In this document: in pieces, positions 35,174-44,391 of the stretch
How positions within the stretch are numbered: position 1 is the stretch's first letter
Layout: each line of letters opens with the position of its first letter
Assembly (NCBI RefSeq): GCF_900496965.1
Contig: NZ_UFQB01000002.1
Span: 326,212 to 390,211, forward strand
DNA: 64,000 nt
Reading direction: 5' to 3'
Origin: Achromobacter agilis
Lineage (GTDB): Bacteria > Pseudomonadota > Gammaproteobacteria > Burkholderiales > Burkholderiaceae_B
Translations under genes and position numbers: made by a program
The notes under the pieces: model-generated
Database searches by the model: none
What the model was told of the DNA's origin: nothing
Seen by the model: only the letters and a program-made list of their open reading frames with translations

Positions 35174-35761
35174 TCAGCCGGCGTTGTTTTGCCAGTCCAG
35201 CTGCCAGGCGCCGGACAGTACGTTCTGCATCCACAGCACGCAGGTCAGGGTCTTGGCGTCGGTGACTTCGCCCTTGCGGCAGGCCTCGACCAGCTCTTCG
35301 GGCCGGGCGCTGGCCACATCCAGGAATTCGTCCTGGTCCAGCTGACGGGGCCCGGCGCGCAGATCGCGCGCGAAAAAGATGTGGATGATTTCCGTGGAGT
35401 ACGCGATGGCCAGGTGCAAGGCGCCGGCGTGCGCCCATTGGCCGGCCGTATACCCCGTTTCCTCCAGCAGCTCGCGCTTGCCGCAGACCAGCGGGTCTTC
35501 GCCCGGATCCAGCTTGCCCGCCGGGAATTCGGTCATGACGCGTCCGATGGGATAGCGGTACTGGCGTTCGAGCAGGACGCGGCCGTCTTCCAGCAGCGGA
35601 ATCACCACGACGGCGCCCGGATGCACGACGTACTCGCGTATGGCCGTATTGCCGTTGGGCAGGCTCACCGTGTCGCGGCGGATCTTCAGGAAGCTGCCGT
35701 CGTAGGGCGCCTCGCTGGCGACGAGCTTTTCAACGAGATGGGAATCGGGTTTGAGGGTCAT
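35174..35761 (-). CDS. Nudix hydrolase, ADP-ribose pyrophosphatase-like
   Basis: A 195-residue Nudix protein. The box G-x5-E-x7-R-E-x2-E-E-x-G is intact (GKLDPGEDPLVCGKRELLEETG, about 93-114; quoted positions are approximate). Overall length and the preceding YRYPIGRVMTEFPAG segment match ADP-ribose/NDP-sugar pyrophosphatases of the NudF type. It hydrolyses nucleoside diphosphate derivatives with Mg2+. It probably forms a two-gene unit with the ferredoxin gene. Confidence 0.87.
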   Translation of the reverse strand: MTLKPDSHLVEKLVASEAPYDGSFLKIRRDTVSLPNGNTAIREYVVHPGAVVVIPLLEDGRVLLERQYRYPIGRVMTEFPAGKLDPGEDPLVCGKRELLEETGYTAGQWAHAGALHLAIAYSTEIIHIFFARDLRAGPRQLDQDEFLDVASARPEELVEACRKGEVTDAKTLTCVLWMQNVLSGAWQLDWQNNAG

Positions 35762-35845
35762 GACGGGTTCCAGGGCCAGGCGGAACGCGCGGGCGGCGTG
35801 GGCCCGCGCCGGTGAGCATGCAGCTTACCATCGCCGCCATGACAC

Positions 35846-37099
35846 TCAGCCGAACTTGCGGCGGGCGTCCAGCGCCAGGCCGGCGCCAATGCTGCCGAAC
35901 AGGTCGCCTTCCACGCTGCGCGCCTCGGGCACCAGCGCCGACACGGCCTCGCGCAGGCGCGGCACCCGGCTGGAGCCGCCGGTAAAGAACACCGTATCCA
36001 CATCCGCCGTCGCCACGCCGGCATCGCGCAGCAGCGCGCCCACCGTGGATTCGACCTTCTCGATCAGGCGGCCCACGCAGGCGTCGAACGACGGCCGCGT
36101 CACCTCCACGCCCAGGTCCGGCGCGATGCGCGACAGGTCGATCCGCGCGGCGGGCGATTCCGACAGGGCGATCTTGGCCTCTTCCACCTGCACCGCCACC
36201 CAGTGGCCGGCGCGCTCCTTGACGAGGTTGAGCAGCAGGTCGATTTTCTCGCGGTCGCCGGCTTCCGCCCGGATGAAGGCGAAGTGCTCGGCCGCCTTGC
36301 GGGTATAGGCCTGATTGATGGTGTGCCAGCAGGCCAGGTTGCCGTATTGCGTGGACGGCACGTCCTTGCCGCTGCGCAGCTGGCTGCCAAGCCCGAGCAG
36401 GGGCATCACGTGCCCCAGGCTGAGCTGCTTGTCGAAATCCACGCCGCCGATATGCACGCCGCCATAGGCAAGGATGTCGTCGCGCCGGTCGGCCTTGGCG
36501 GCGCGTCCGGGCCCCAGGCGGATCAGCGAAAAGTCCGACGTGCCCCCGCCGATGTCGATGACCAGCACCAGTTCTTCGCGGTCGATCTGCGATTCATAGT
36601 CGAACGCCGCGGCCAGCGGCTCGAACTGGAACTCGATGTCGGTGAAGCCGACGCTGCGGGCGATCTCGCCCAGCGTGTCCTGCGCCGTCTGGTCGGCGGC
36701 GGGGTTGTCGTCCACGAAGAACACCGGCCGGCCCAGCACCGCGCGCGTAAAGCCCCGGCCCGCCGCCATCTCGGCGCGCTGCTTCAGTTCGGCGATGAAC
36801 CGCGTCAGCAGGACGCGGAACGGAATCGAACGGCCCTGGACTTCCGTCGAACCGTCGATGAGCGAGCTGCCCAGCAGGCTCTTCATCGAGCGCATCAGGC
36901 GCCCGTCATAGCCCGCCAGGTAATCGGAGATGGCCGCCCGGCCATAGCTGACCTCGGCGTCCTCGTCGTGAAAGAAAATGGCCGAAGGCAAGGTGGTCTT
37001 GCCGTCTTCCAGGGCGAGGAGCGCGGGTTGGCTGGCACGGCTCCAGCCTACTGTGGAATTGGACGTGCCGAAGTCGACGCCGCATGCGGTGGAAATCAT
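35846..37099 (-). CDS. Hsp70-family protein (YegD-like)
   Basis: A 417-residue Hsp70-type ATPase. The nucleotide-binding motifs are GVDFGTSNSTVGW at the N-terminus, VIDIGGGTSDFSLI and FFTGGSSRVPRLREAV. The protein ends just after the ATPase domain, without a substrate-binding domain, as in YegD. Its client or partner is unknown. The start at 37099 (MISTACGVDFG) puts the phosphate-1 motif at the usual position. Confidence 0.88.
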   Translation of the reverse strand: MISTACGVDFGTSNSTVGWSRASQPALLALEDGKTTLPSAIFFHDEDAEVSYGRAAISDYLAGYDGRLMRSMKSLLGSSLIDGSTEVQGRSIPFRVLLTRFIAELKQRAEMAAGRGFTRAVLGRPVFFVDDNPAADQTAQDTLGEIARSVGFTDIEFQFEPLAAAFDYESQIDREELVLVIDIGGGTSDFSLIRLGPGRAAKADRRDDILAYGGVHIGGVDFDKQLSLGHVMPLLGLGSQLRSGKDVPSTQYGNLACWHTINQAYTRKAAEHFAFIRAEAGDREKIDLLLNLVKERAGHWVAVQVEEAKIALSESPAARIDLSRIAPDLGVEVTRPSFDACVGRLIEKVESTVGALLRDAGVATADVDTVFFTGGSSRVPRLREAVSALVPEARSVEGDLFGSIGAGLALDARRKFG

Positions 37100-37182
37100 G
37101 GAAAGCTCTGGGACTGAAAGCAAAACGGCGCACAAGTGTACCCGCTACGCTCCCCAAGTCCCAGCAGGGACCGCGCCGCGCC

Positions 37183-38376
37183 CTACGCCAGGGCCTTCGC
37201 CGTGAAGGCCAGGGTCACCACCGCCACCGCCAGGCCGGCCGCGAAGCCGCCCGCGTAGCCAGCGTACGCCGCCAGGCCAGTCATCAGGGACGAGGTCAGT
37301 ATTTCGCCCAGGTCCCTGGCGCTCTGGACCGCGGTCATATCGGTGCCCGCCTGAACGCCGCGGCGCGCGAACCGCATGGCCAGCGTCATCAGGGCGACGG
37401 ACGCGGCCCCCGCCCCGAAGGAACCCAGCGCCTGCGAGGCATAGGCCAGGCCCACCTGCCGCGGCGCCCAGTCCAGGGCCTGCGCCATCCAGCCCAGCGC
37501 CGCCACGGCGGAGGCCGCCAAGCCCAGCGCCAACGCCACGCGCGCGCCCAGCCTGCCGATCAGCCAGGCGCCCCCGCCGCAGCCCAGCAACACGGTGATC
37601 ACGCCGCCCGCCATGCCGATGCGCCCCACATCCTCGACCTGCCAGCCCGCATCCACCAGGAACAGCCTGGACAGCCCGTAGCCCGCCACCGCCGTCATGG
37701 CCGACAGGAACGCGGCCGCCGCCAGCGCCCACGCCCCGGGGCGGCGGATGAATCCCGACAGCGTGGCCCGCGGCCGGGCGGGCGCCATGGCGGCATCCGT
37801 CTCGCGCCACGTGGCGGCCAGGAACAGACTAAACGCCACGGCGGCCGCCAGCGCGGCGGCGGCGCCCGTCTGGCCGATATAGCCCGTCATGATCAGGCAG
37901 CCCGGGCCGCCGAAGAAAAAGCCCATCATCGTGCCGCCCACCTGCGCCGCGTTGGCGCGCGCCAGCGCCTGGCCTTCGAAGCGCTCCGCGGCCAGCCCGT
38001 CGGTAGCGATGTCCTGCGTGGCGCTGGCCAGGGACGCCACCGCCATCAAGGCCACCACCCAGGCGGCATGGGCGGTGGAGATACCCAGCAGCGCCACGCC
38101 CGACAGGCAGGCCAGGACCATCGCCTGCATCGGAACGATCCAGCTGCGCCGCCGCCCCATGGCCGGATGCCAGCGGTTGTCCACCGCCGGCGCCCACAGG
38201 AATTTCAGGACCCACGGCAGGCCCACCAGCGGCAGCCAGGCCAGCGCATGCAGGTCCGCGCCATCGCGGCACAGCAGCGTGGGCAGGGCCTCCATCGCCA
38301 CGCCCAGCGGGATGCCTTGCGAAAAATACAGGGCCGCCACCATCAGGAACAAGCGTCCGTTCGCCTTGCGGTTCAT
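37183..38376 (-). CDS. RhtX/FptX-type MFS siderophore permease
   Basis: A 397-residue transporter with about twelve membrane segments. The start (LFLMVAALYFSQGIPLGVAMEALPTLL) and LPWVLKFLWAPAVDNRW match the RhtX/FptX family, single-polypeptide permeases that import ferric siderophores across the inner membrane. It lies 2 bases after the cupin gene and downstream of the TonB receptor, so the three probably form one Fur-controlled operon. FptX imports ferripyochelin; the ligand here is unknown. Confidence 0.85.
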   Translation of the reverse strand: MNRKANGRLFLMVAALYFSQGIPLGVAMEALPTLLCRDGADLHALAWLPLVGLPWVLKFLWAPAVDNRWHPAMGRRRSWIVPMQAMVLACLSGVALLGISTAHAAWVVALMAVASLASATQDIATDGLAAERFEGQALARANAAQVGGTMMGFFFGGPGCLIMTGYIGQTGAAAALAAAVAFSLFLAATWRETDAAMAPARPRATLSGFIRRPGAWALAAAAFLSAMTAVAGYGLSRLFLVDAGWQVEDVGRIGMAGGVITVLLGCGGGAWLIGRLGARVALALGLAASAVAALGWMAQALDWAPRQVGLAYASQALGSFGAGAASVALMTLAMRFARRGVQAGTDMTAVQSARDLGEILTSSLMTGLAAYAGYAGGFAAGLAVAVVTLAFTAKALA

Positions 38377-38378
38377 CG

Positions 38379-38798
38379 TCAGGATTCCAGTTGCGGTTGC
38401 GCCGCCACGCGGCGGTGTTCGCTGCCGTGGCCCGGCGTCACGAACAGGATTTTTCCGGGACAGGCGATATGCAGGCGGTGCCACACGCCGCGCGGCACCA
38501 CGGCGCAGCGCCGGCGGTCCAGCAGCACGTCGGTTTCGGCGCCGCCTTCGCCGGCCAGCGTCAGCACCGCGCGGCCTTCCAGGACGCACAGCATTTCTTC
38601 GCCGCCCGGATGACGTTCCCACACATCGCCGTGGACGTCGGCGTCGCTGGCAACGGCCTTGATGCCGACCAGCCAGCCTTCGCCGTCCGACAGGCTGCGG
38701 CGCTTGCCGATTTCGCGCAGGGCGCCGTCATTGCCAAGCGCCATGAAATGATCGAGCCAGTCGAAGACCGGCGGTACGGGATGGGACTCTGCCTTCAT
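38379..38798 (-). CDS. Cupin-domain protein of the siderophore operon
   Basis: A 139-residue single-domain cupin. The motif blocks are GDVWERHPGGEEMLCVLEGRAVL and CAVVPRGVWHRLHI, with His and Glu in metal-binding positions. It lies between the TonB receptor and the siderophore permease, with a 2-base gap to the latter. A role in releasing or processing iron or the siderophore is possible but only inferred from position. Confidence 0.75.
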   Translation of the reverse strand: MKAESHPVPPVFDWLDHFMALGNDGALREIGKRRSLSDGEGWLVGIKAVASDADVHGDVWERHPGGEEMLCVLEGRAVLTLAGEGGAETDVLLDRRRCAVVPRGVWHRLHIACPGKILFVTPGHGSEHRRVAAQPQLES

Positions 38799-38847
38799 CG
38801 TGTTGCCTTCCTGGAGGTGATGGCGGGCGGGCGCCCGCCGGTGTGGT

Positions 38848-40977
38848 TCAGTACTGGGCGCGCAGCGTCAGCATGACGTTGCGGGGTTCGCCATAGCGGT
38901 TGTTCCAGGACGTGCCCGACAGGCTCTGGTAGTAGCGGCGGTCGAACACGTTGTTCAGGTTCAGGGAAGCCGTCAGGTGCTTGTCCAGCCGGTACGCCAT
39001 GCGCAGGTCCACCAGGGTGTAGCCGCCCTGGCGCAGCGTGACGGGGCCCGAGACGGTCGAATAACCCGACTGCATCTGCACCCCGCCGCCCACGCTCAAC
39101 CGGCGCTCCATGGCCGGCAGCGCGTAGTTCGTCCAGAGGCGGAAAATGTGCTTGGGCGTGAAGCTGGCGAACGGCTGGCCGTTGGAGACGGAATCCGACA
39201 AGTACTTGCTGGTGTTGAACGTGTAGCCCGCGGCCACCGTCCAGTACGGCGTGACCTGGCCGCTGGCCTCGGCCTCGAAACCGCGGCTGCGGACTTCCCC
39301 GCCCGAAACGTAGTAGCAGTTGTTGCCCACGCATGGCCAGTCGGGGTCTTGCTGCGCGCGGTTCTTCTGCTGGATATGGAACACCGCCAGCGACACGTTC
39401 AACGCGCCGTCCGCCAGGGCGCCCTTCACGCCGGCTTCGTAGTTGGTGCCGGTGACCGGATCCAGGGGCTTGCCGTCGCGGGTCAGCTGGCTTTGCGGCT
39501 GGAACACCTGCGCATAGCTGCCATAGAGCGACCAATCCTTGTCCAGATCGACGATCAGCCCGCCGTAGGGCGTGAATTCGGGGTCGATCCGCTGGCGCGC
39601 GCCCGGGGCGCTCTGGTTCCACCAACTCATGCGGCCGCCCAGCACCAGGGTCACCGGATCCGCCAGCGAAAAGCGGCCCATGGCGTAGATGCCTTGCTGC
39701 TTCAGGCGCGTTTCGCCGGGCGAGGTGTAGGGGCCCACGCCGGGCTCCGGCACGCTGTGCGGATCCCAGTCGAACACGTTCACCGGCACGTTCAGCGCCG
39801 GGGTCAGCATGCCGGTGTACTGCTCGGACGTGGTGCGCTGCGCATTGCCGCCCAGCAGCAGTTCATGGCGCCGGCCGAACCACTGCACCGGCCCGCTCAC
39901 GTAGGCATCCACGCTGGCCTGCGTGTTGTCGAACTTGTACGCGCCGCCCATCAGCCGCGAACCCAGGCCGGTCTCTCGGTCGATCGCGCCATAGGCGCCC
40001 GCGTACTTCAGGTTGCTGTCGGCCGTCAGGTAGTTGGCGCTGATCTTGGCCGTCCAGCCTTCGCCGAAACCATGCTCCAGATCGGCGAACACTCGCGTCG
40101 TATCCCAGTTGAAGCGGTCCCACGCGGCGTCCAGATAGGTCGAGCGCGGCAGCCCGATGTCGCCGCCGTCCGAATAGCGCGGTACGCCCGCCATGTTGGT
40201 CGTGGACCGAATGCGCTGGTATTGCAGGCCGGCCGACAGCACCGTGCGCGGCCCGAGGTCCACTTCGCCGATGCCGTAGAACAACGCCGATTGTTGGTCC
40301 GCCACATCGTAGAAATAGCCGCGGTCCTCGACCGCGCCGACGATGCGCCCGCGCACGCTGCCGCTGGCGTTCAACGGCCCGCCCAGGTCCGCCTCGACGC
40401 GGTAGCGCTCCCAGCTGCCCGCGCTGACCGTGCCGTTGAATGCAAACTCGCGCTGCGGCCGCTTGCGCACCAAGTTCACGGTGGCCGCCGGGTTGCCCGC
40501 GCCATGCAGCAGGCCATTGGCGCCGCGCAGGATCTCCACGCGCTCGTACACCGCCATGTCCCGAGGCGACGCCGCCATGTTGCCCATCAGGACCGGCACG
40601 CCGTCCTGCTCGAAGGAGTCGACCTTGAAGCCGCGCGAGTAATACGCCGTGGTCAGCAACTGGTAGGGCTGCACCGTGATGCCGGTAGCGTGCTGCATGA
40701 CCTCGTCCAGGCTTTGCAGGTTCTGCTCCTGCATCCGCTCCAGCCCGATCACCGTGACCGATTGCGGGATCTCGCGCACCGACAGCGGCAGCTTGCCCAG
40801 CGTGGCCGTGTCCGGCGCGATGCCGTCGCCGCTGACCGTCACCGCCGGCAGCGATTGCGCCGCCTGCTCCTGCGCCTGGACCGGCGCGGCCGCCACCGCC
40901 AGCCACAATGGCCATTGCAACGCCCGCGCCGCCTTGCGGCGGGCCTGGCCCGCCCCCGTCTTCGACTCTTTCCGCAC
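38848..40977 (-). CDS. TonB-dependent siderophore receptor
   Basis: A 709-residue outer-membrane receptor. It has a signal peptide (cleavage near VQA-QEQ), a plug domain with REIPQSVTVIGLERMQEQN and YERVEILRGANGLLHGAGNPAATVNL, and a beta-barrel ending in the aromatic ...LRAQY. This fits the ferric-siderophore receptor subfamily. The start is GTG at 40977, chosen because AGAGGGA lies 6 bases upstream. A perfect Fur palindrome precedes it. The siderophore is unknown. Confidence 0.93.
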   Translation of the reverse strand: MRKESKTGAGQARRKAARALQWPLWLAVAAAPVQAQEQAAQSLPAVTVSGDGIAPDTATLGKLPLSVREIPQSVTVIGLERMQEQNLQSLDEVMQHATGITVQPYQLLTTAYYSRGFKVDSFEQDGVPVLMGNMAASPRDMAVYERVEILRGANGLLHGAGNPAATVNLVRKRPQREFAFNGTVSAGSWERYRVEADLGGPLNASGSVRGRIVGAVEDRGYFYDVADQQSALFYGIGEVDLGPRTVLSAGLQYQRIRSTTNMAGVPRYSDGGDIGLPRSTYLDAAWDRFNWDTTRVFADLEHGFGEGWTAKISANYLTADSNLKYAGAYGAIDRETGLGSRLMGGAYKFDNTQASVDAYVSGPVQWFGRRHELLLGGNAQRTTSEQYTGMLTPALNVPVNVFDWDPHSVPEPGVGPYTSPGETRLKQQGIYAMGRFSLADPVTLVLGGRMSWWNQSAPGARQRIDPEFTPYGGLIVDLDKDWSLYGSYAQVFQPQSQLTRDGKPLDPVTGTNYEAGVKGALADGALNVSLAVFHIQQKNRAQQDPDWPCVGNNCYYVSGGEVRSRGFEAEASGQVTPYWTVAAGYTFNTSKYLSDSVSNGQPFASFTPKHIFRLWTNYALPAMERRLSVGGGVQMQSGYSTVSGPVTLRQGGYTLVDLRMAYRLDKHLTASLNLNNVFDRRYYQSLSGTSWNNRYGEPRNVMLTLRAQY

Positions 40978-41000
40978 TGCTATCCCTCTTTATTCGTTAC

Positions 41001-41015
41001 TGAGAATTATTCTCA
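41001..41015. promoter_or_regulatory. Fur box of the siderophore receptor operon
   Basis: TGAGAATTATTCTCA is a perfect 7-1-7 palindrome, extended on both sides by TTAC/GTAA. It lies 24 bases upstream of the receptor GTG. Spacing and sequence fit the 7-1-7 Fur model, so iron repression is likely. Confidence 0.8.
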
Positions 41016-41101
41016 AGTAATTCTAGAGAGGAAGGAAAGCGTGCGCTGGCGATTGCGGAAGTCTTGCTGGCGATTGCGGAAGTTTCGCGGAGGCGCCGGA
41101 G

Positions 41102-41980
41102 TCAGGCGCGCGGCGCGATGCTGCTGGGCAGCGCGCCGTAGCGGCGCTGGAAGGCCTTGGTGAAGTGCGAGTCGGTATAGCCGCAGGCGTAGGCTGCCTC
41201 CGACACCGAAAGCGCGCCTGCGGCCAGCAGCGCGTGCGCCTGCTCCATCCGGCATTCGCGCACGTAGGCGTAGACGCTCATGCCGAACAGCTTGCGAAAA
41301 CCCGTCGTGAGCTTGTTGACGTTGATGCCCGCCTGCCGCGCAAGTTCCGGCAGCGAGGGCGGATCCTGCAGGTTCGCGGCGACCAGTTCGCGCGCGTGAT
41401 GCAGGCGCTCGACATCGCCGCGCGCCAGGCCGTGGGCGGGCTCGTCCGGCGCCGCCGGCCGCAGCGCGCCGAATGCCAGCGCCGTCAGTTCCAGCGCCTT
41501 GCCCGACAGGTACATGCGCTTGAGCGCCCCTTGCACCGGGCAGGCCAGCATCTGGTTGCCCAGCGCCTGCATGGCGGGCGCGACCCGCAGGTTGGCGTCG
41601 GCATAGGGCTGTCCGGCGGCCGACGCGCGCAGCAACGCGGCCAATTGCGCCGGTTCCATGGAGAGCGCGTCCCGCAGGTTCTCCAGGCCGGTGCGCAAGG
41701 ACACGAACCGCAAGGCCTTGTGCGCGCCGAATTCGTGCTCCATACCCATGGCGTCCTGGCACAGGCTCAGGTGCAGCGAGGGCCCGCTCACGCGCCTGGC
41801 CGGGGCGCCGCACACGCTATAGCGCAGCTCGCCGTCCAGCACCAGCACCAGCTTCAGCCCGGGTTCCAGGCGCTCGTGCACCCGCTCGTCGCGGCCGAAG
41901 CGCAGCGTGCCGCCGGCCAGCGACATCGCGGGCGTGGCGGCCGATACGGTCCAATCGGGTTCGGGGCGGGTGGCGGTCAC
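41102..41980 (-). CDS. AraC-family regulator (PchR/AlcR-like)
   Basis: A 292-residue AraC regulator. The C-terminal double helix-turn-helix (SLPELARQAGINVNKLTTGFRKLFGMSVYAYVRECRM, SVSEAAYACGYTDSHFTKAFQRRYG) occupies about residues 195-285. The NVNKLTTGFRKLFG variant is typical of siderophore-responsive PchR/AlcR proteins, which activate receptor genes when the cognate siderophore enters. It lies directly upstream of the receptor on the same strand. The GTG start at 41980 is the only in-frame option. I could not convince myself of a Fur box ahead of it. Confidence 0.88.
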   Translation of the reverse strand: MTATRPEPDWTVSAATPAMSLAGGTLRFGRDERVHERLEPGLKLVLVLDGELRYSVCGAPARRVSGPSLHLSLCQDAMGMEHEFGAHKALRFVSLRTGLENLRDALSMEPAQLAALLRASAAGQPYADANLRVAPAMQALGNQMLACPVQGALKRMYLSGKALELTALAFGALRPAAPDEPAHGLARGDVERLHHARELVAANLQDPPSLPELARQAGINVNKLTTGFRKLFGMSVYAYVRECRMEQAHALLAAGALSVSEAAYACGYTDSHFTKAFQRRYGALPSSIAPRA

Positions 41981-42072
41981 GGCAGCGGTTCCCCGCCATG
42001 TTGATGAGATTGAATATTATTACCGTTTAACCAAAACGGAAAGCCGGCCGCCCGCCGGCGGCCCAGGCTTCC

Positions 42073-42405
42073 CTACTGCTGCTGACGGCGCTGCTCCAGT
42101 TCCTTCAGGCATTGCGCCACGCCAGCCTGCATCTGCGCGTTCGATACCGCGGCGCGATCCGACACTTCGCGGCAACGCACGTATTCGGCCTGGCTTTCCG
42201 GCGTATCGCGGATGATCGCCGGCGCGGCGTTGGGATCGGGCGTGACCGTCATGCGCAATGTGGAAGGCGGCGAGAGGCTGCCGTCCTTGGAGCGCACGCT
42301 GGGATATTGGTATTCCTGCGTGGCGGGCGCGGCATTCTGCGCTTGCGCGACGCCGGCCGCGCACAGCGCGGCCAGCAGGAACGCGGAAACGCGGAGTTTC
42401 TTCAT
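42073..42405 (-). CDS. Small secreted protein of unknown function
   Basis: A 110-residue exported protein with a signal peptide (MKKLRVSAFLLAALCAAGVAQA). The mature part has two Cys (YVRCREVSD, VAQCLKELEQ) that could form a disulfide and ends in a Gln/Arg-rich helix. I do not recognise the family. An in-frame ATG at 42489 has a better ribosome site (GAGAGG) but would put 28 polar residues before the signal. A hairpin lies just upstream of the chosen start. Confidence 0.65.
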   Translation of the reverse strand: MKKLRVSAFLLAALCAAGVAQAQNAAPATQEYQYPSVRSKDGSLSPPSTLRMTVTPDPNAAPAIIRDTPESQAEYVRCREVSDRAAVSNAQMQAGVAQCLKELEQRRQQQ

Positions 42406-42412
42406 CGTCGGG

Positions 42413-42448
42413 CCGCCCCAGGATGAAGAGCCCTCTTCCGAGGGGCGG
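42413..42448 (-). promoter_or_regulatory. Leader hairpin before the small secreted protein gene
   Basis: In the minus-strand RNA, an outer stem pairs CCGCCCC (42442-42448) with GGGGCGG (42413-42419), and an inner stem pairs GAAGA with TCTTC (within 42425-42438) around a small loop. The purine-rich right arm lies 7 bases before the ATG at 42405, so folding could mask the ribosome site. If translation begins at 42489 this is instead coding. Confidence 0.4.
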
Positions 42449-42649
42449 TAAATCCGCATCGCGGGCGCAGCGTGGGGGGTATTCGTCATGGCAACCTCTC
42501 TTCGATGAACCGGCGCGCCGAAGCCAGGGGCCGATGGCCCGGCCCGGCACGCGACGCAATATCGTATCCCTGCCCGCTGCCGCGCGACGCTACATAAGCC
42601 TCTACAGTTGTTTCCTGGAGTTTCGCGCCCAAGCGCTACAACGCTTGCC

Positions 42650-42934
42650 TCAGGGCTTGCCGACGGACTTGCCGGCCGACTTGCCGGCGGGCTTGCCCTG
42701 CGACTTGTCCGAAGGCTTGCCGGCGGACTGGCGCAGCGGCGTCAGCAGCGACGACAGGCCGTTGTGGTCCAGTTCGAGCATCAGCGCCAGCAGCCGCCCC
42801 AGTTCGCCTGGCGGAAAGCCCTTGCGCGCGAACCAGGCCAGGTACGGCCCAGGCAAATCGGCGATCAAACGGCCCTGGTACTTGCCGAAGGGCATGGTAC
42901 GCGTAACCAGCAGGGACAGCAGTTCAGGATCCAT
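42650..42934 (-). CDS. DUF3820 family protein
   Basis: A 94-residue protein matching DUF3820 (MPFGKYQGRLIADLPGPYLAWFARKGFPPGELGRLL in residues 14-49, quoted by position; LMLELDHNGL follows). Some relatives are described as putative quorum-sensing-regulated factors, but the function is not settled. The last 27 residues are a Lys/Gly/Ser-rich tail with repeated G-K-[SP] units, which may bind nucleic acid or be disordered. Confidence 0.8.
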   Translation of the reverse strand: MDPELLSLLVTRTMPFGKYQGRLIADLPGPYLAWFARKGFPPGELGRLLALMLELDHNGLSSLLTPLRQSAGKPSDKSQGKPAGKSAGKSVGKP

Positions 42935-43107
42935 GCCGGTCACCGCGCGGCCGCGCCGAAGACGATACCGGCGGCATCCGCTAGCGGCGGAGAGTTTTCG
43001 AACAGCGCGCGCTGCACGTCGATCACGATCAAGGCGGATTCCATGGCATTCCCGGAGTGGCAAGTGCCGCCCAGTCTACCGCCAAACCAGGCGGCGGCCG
43101 ATGCGGT

Positions 43108-43683
43108 TCAGCCGCACTCCGCTCCTGTCGTTTCCGGCGGCCAGGTGCGCGCGTACATCCAGAAATGGCGCGGCTCGCCGCGCACCACCCGGTACGCGTG
43201 CAGCAGGCCTTCCCGCCGGAAACCGCAACGCTCCAGCACGCCCGCCGAAGCCGCATTCGAATCCAGCACCGTGGCCTGGATGCGCGCGAAGCCCAGCGTT
43301 TCGAGCGCCCAGCCCGTCAAGGCCGCGCACGCCTTCGTGGCCAGGCCCTGGCGCCAATGCGCCGGCGCGATGTCGTAGGCGATCTCGGCGCGGCGTTGCG
43401 GCAGCGCGATCTCGTTCAGGCCGATGGTGCCGACAAGCCGGTCATCCGGACCGGCGATGGCGAGCCGCATGCTGTGCGACTGGCCGGGCTGCGCGTAGGC
43501 CCGGATCAGGTCGGCCAGGGTCTCCTCTCCGTCCAGCCGCCAACTGGTGTGGCGCGTCGCTTGCTCGTTCCGCAGATACGCATACCAGTCGGCAGCGTCC
43601 TCGCCGCGCATGGCGCGCAGGCGCATGCCCGGCACGCCCAGGCCGGGATAGTCTTGGGGCCAATCGGCAAAGGTCGGCAACAT
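43108..43683 (-). CDS. GNAT-family N-acetyltransferase (RimJ/RimL-like)
   Basis: A 191-residue acetyltransferase. Motif A, which binds acetyl-CoA, is WRQGLATKACAALTGWAL (about 111-128), and the C-terminal NAASAGVLERCGFRREG block is typical of the RimJ/RimL subgroup that acetylates protein N-termini or small amines. The substrate is unknown. It stands alone, 67 bases from the OsmC gene upstream on the same strand. Confidence 0.85.
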   Translation of the reverse strand: MLPTFADWPQDYPGLGVPGMRLRAMRGEDAADWYAYLRNEQATRHTSWRLDGEETLADLIRAYAQPGQSHSMRLAIAGPDDRLVGTIGLNEIALPQRRAEIAYDIAPAHWRQGLATKACAALTGWALETLGFARIQATVLDSNAASAGVLERCGFRREGLLHAYRVVRGEPRHFWMYARTWPPETTGAECG

Positions 43684-43750
43684 CGCAGTTCCATGGGAAA
43701 GGCGGCAATGCCGCCATTACGCGCAGCCTATCAGGCGGCCGCGGCACGCC

Positions 43751-44224
43751 TCAGCCCGCGTACACGATGCGGGGTTCGCAGCGCACCGGGAAGTTCACCG
43801 AATTGGCGATGAAACAGAAATGGTGCGCCCGGTCGTGCAGCTCCGCGGCCAGCGCCGCGTCGTCGCCGGCAAGAATGGTCACCGCGGGCCGCAGCGTGAC
43901 CCGGGAGAACGCTCCGCCCCGCGCGCGGTCTTCGACCATCACGCCTTCGGCATCGTCCCGGTAGGCCACCACAGTTACGCCTTCGACGGCGCAGAAATGC
44001 AGGTACCACAGCTTGTGGCAGGCGGACAGCGACGCCACCAGCATGTCCTCGGGATTCCAGCGCGCGGGGTCGCCCCGGAACGCGGGATCGGACGAACCCG
44101 GCACATCGGGCTTGCCCCCGGCCTGGATCAGGTGATCGCGGGAATAGGCGGCGTAGTTGGAAGTGCCGGTGCCGGTGTTGCCGGTCCAGTCCACGGTGAC
44201 GTGATAGCGGTGTTCGCCGTTCAT
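43751..44224 (-). CDS. OsmC/Ohr-family peroxidase
   Basis: A 157-residue OsmC-type thiol peroxidase, which detoxifies organic hydroperoxides. The two catalytic Cys appear in LSACHKLWYLHFC and in HHFCFIANSVNFPV. The start at 44224 (MNGEHRYHV) follows AGGACGATCC; an in-frame extension to 44293 looks non-conserved. No ohrR-type regulator is adjacent. Confidence 0.85.
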   Translation of the reverse strand: MNGEHRYHVTVDWTGNTGTGTSNYAAYSRDHLIQAGGKPDVPGSSDPAFRGDPARWNPEDMLVASLSACHKLWYLHFCAVEGVTVVAYRDDAEGVMVEDRARGGAFSRVTLRPAVTILAGDDAALAAELHDRAHHFCFIANSVNFPVRCEPRIVYAG

Positions 44225-44391
44225 GGGGATCGTCCTGGTCGAGGGTCGTGCCGCCGGGCGCCCCGGCGAAGCAAGAGGACAAGCGTAGCGCATGCAGGCA
44301 GAGGGAAGAAAGCCCGCGGTCTTACAACCCGTTTCAGCACCGGGGCGTCACTGTCCGTATCGTGAACGCGTTTTCCACACAGGAGCTCGCC

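Noticed and set aside
42005..42040. Possible Fur box upstream of the AraC regulator
   Set aside because: The AT-rich stretch TTGAATATTATTACC matches only one half-site; too weak to list beside the two good Fur boxes.
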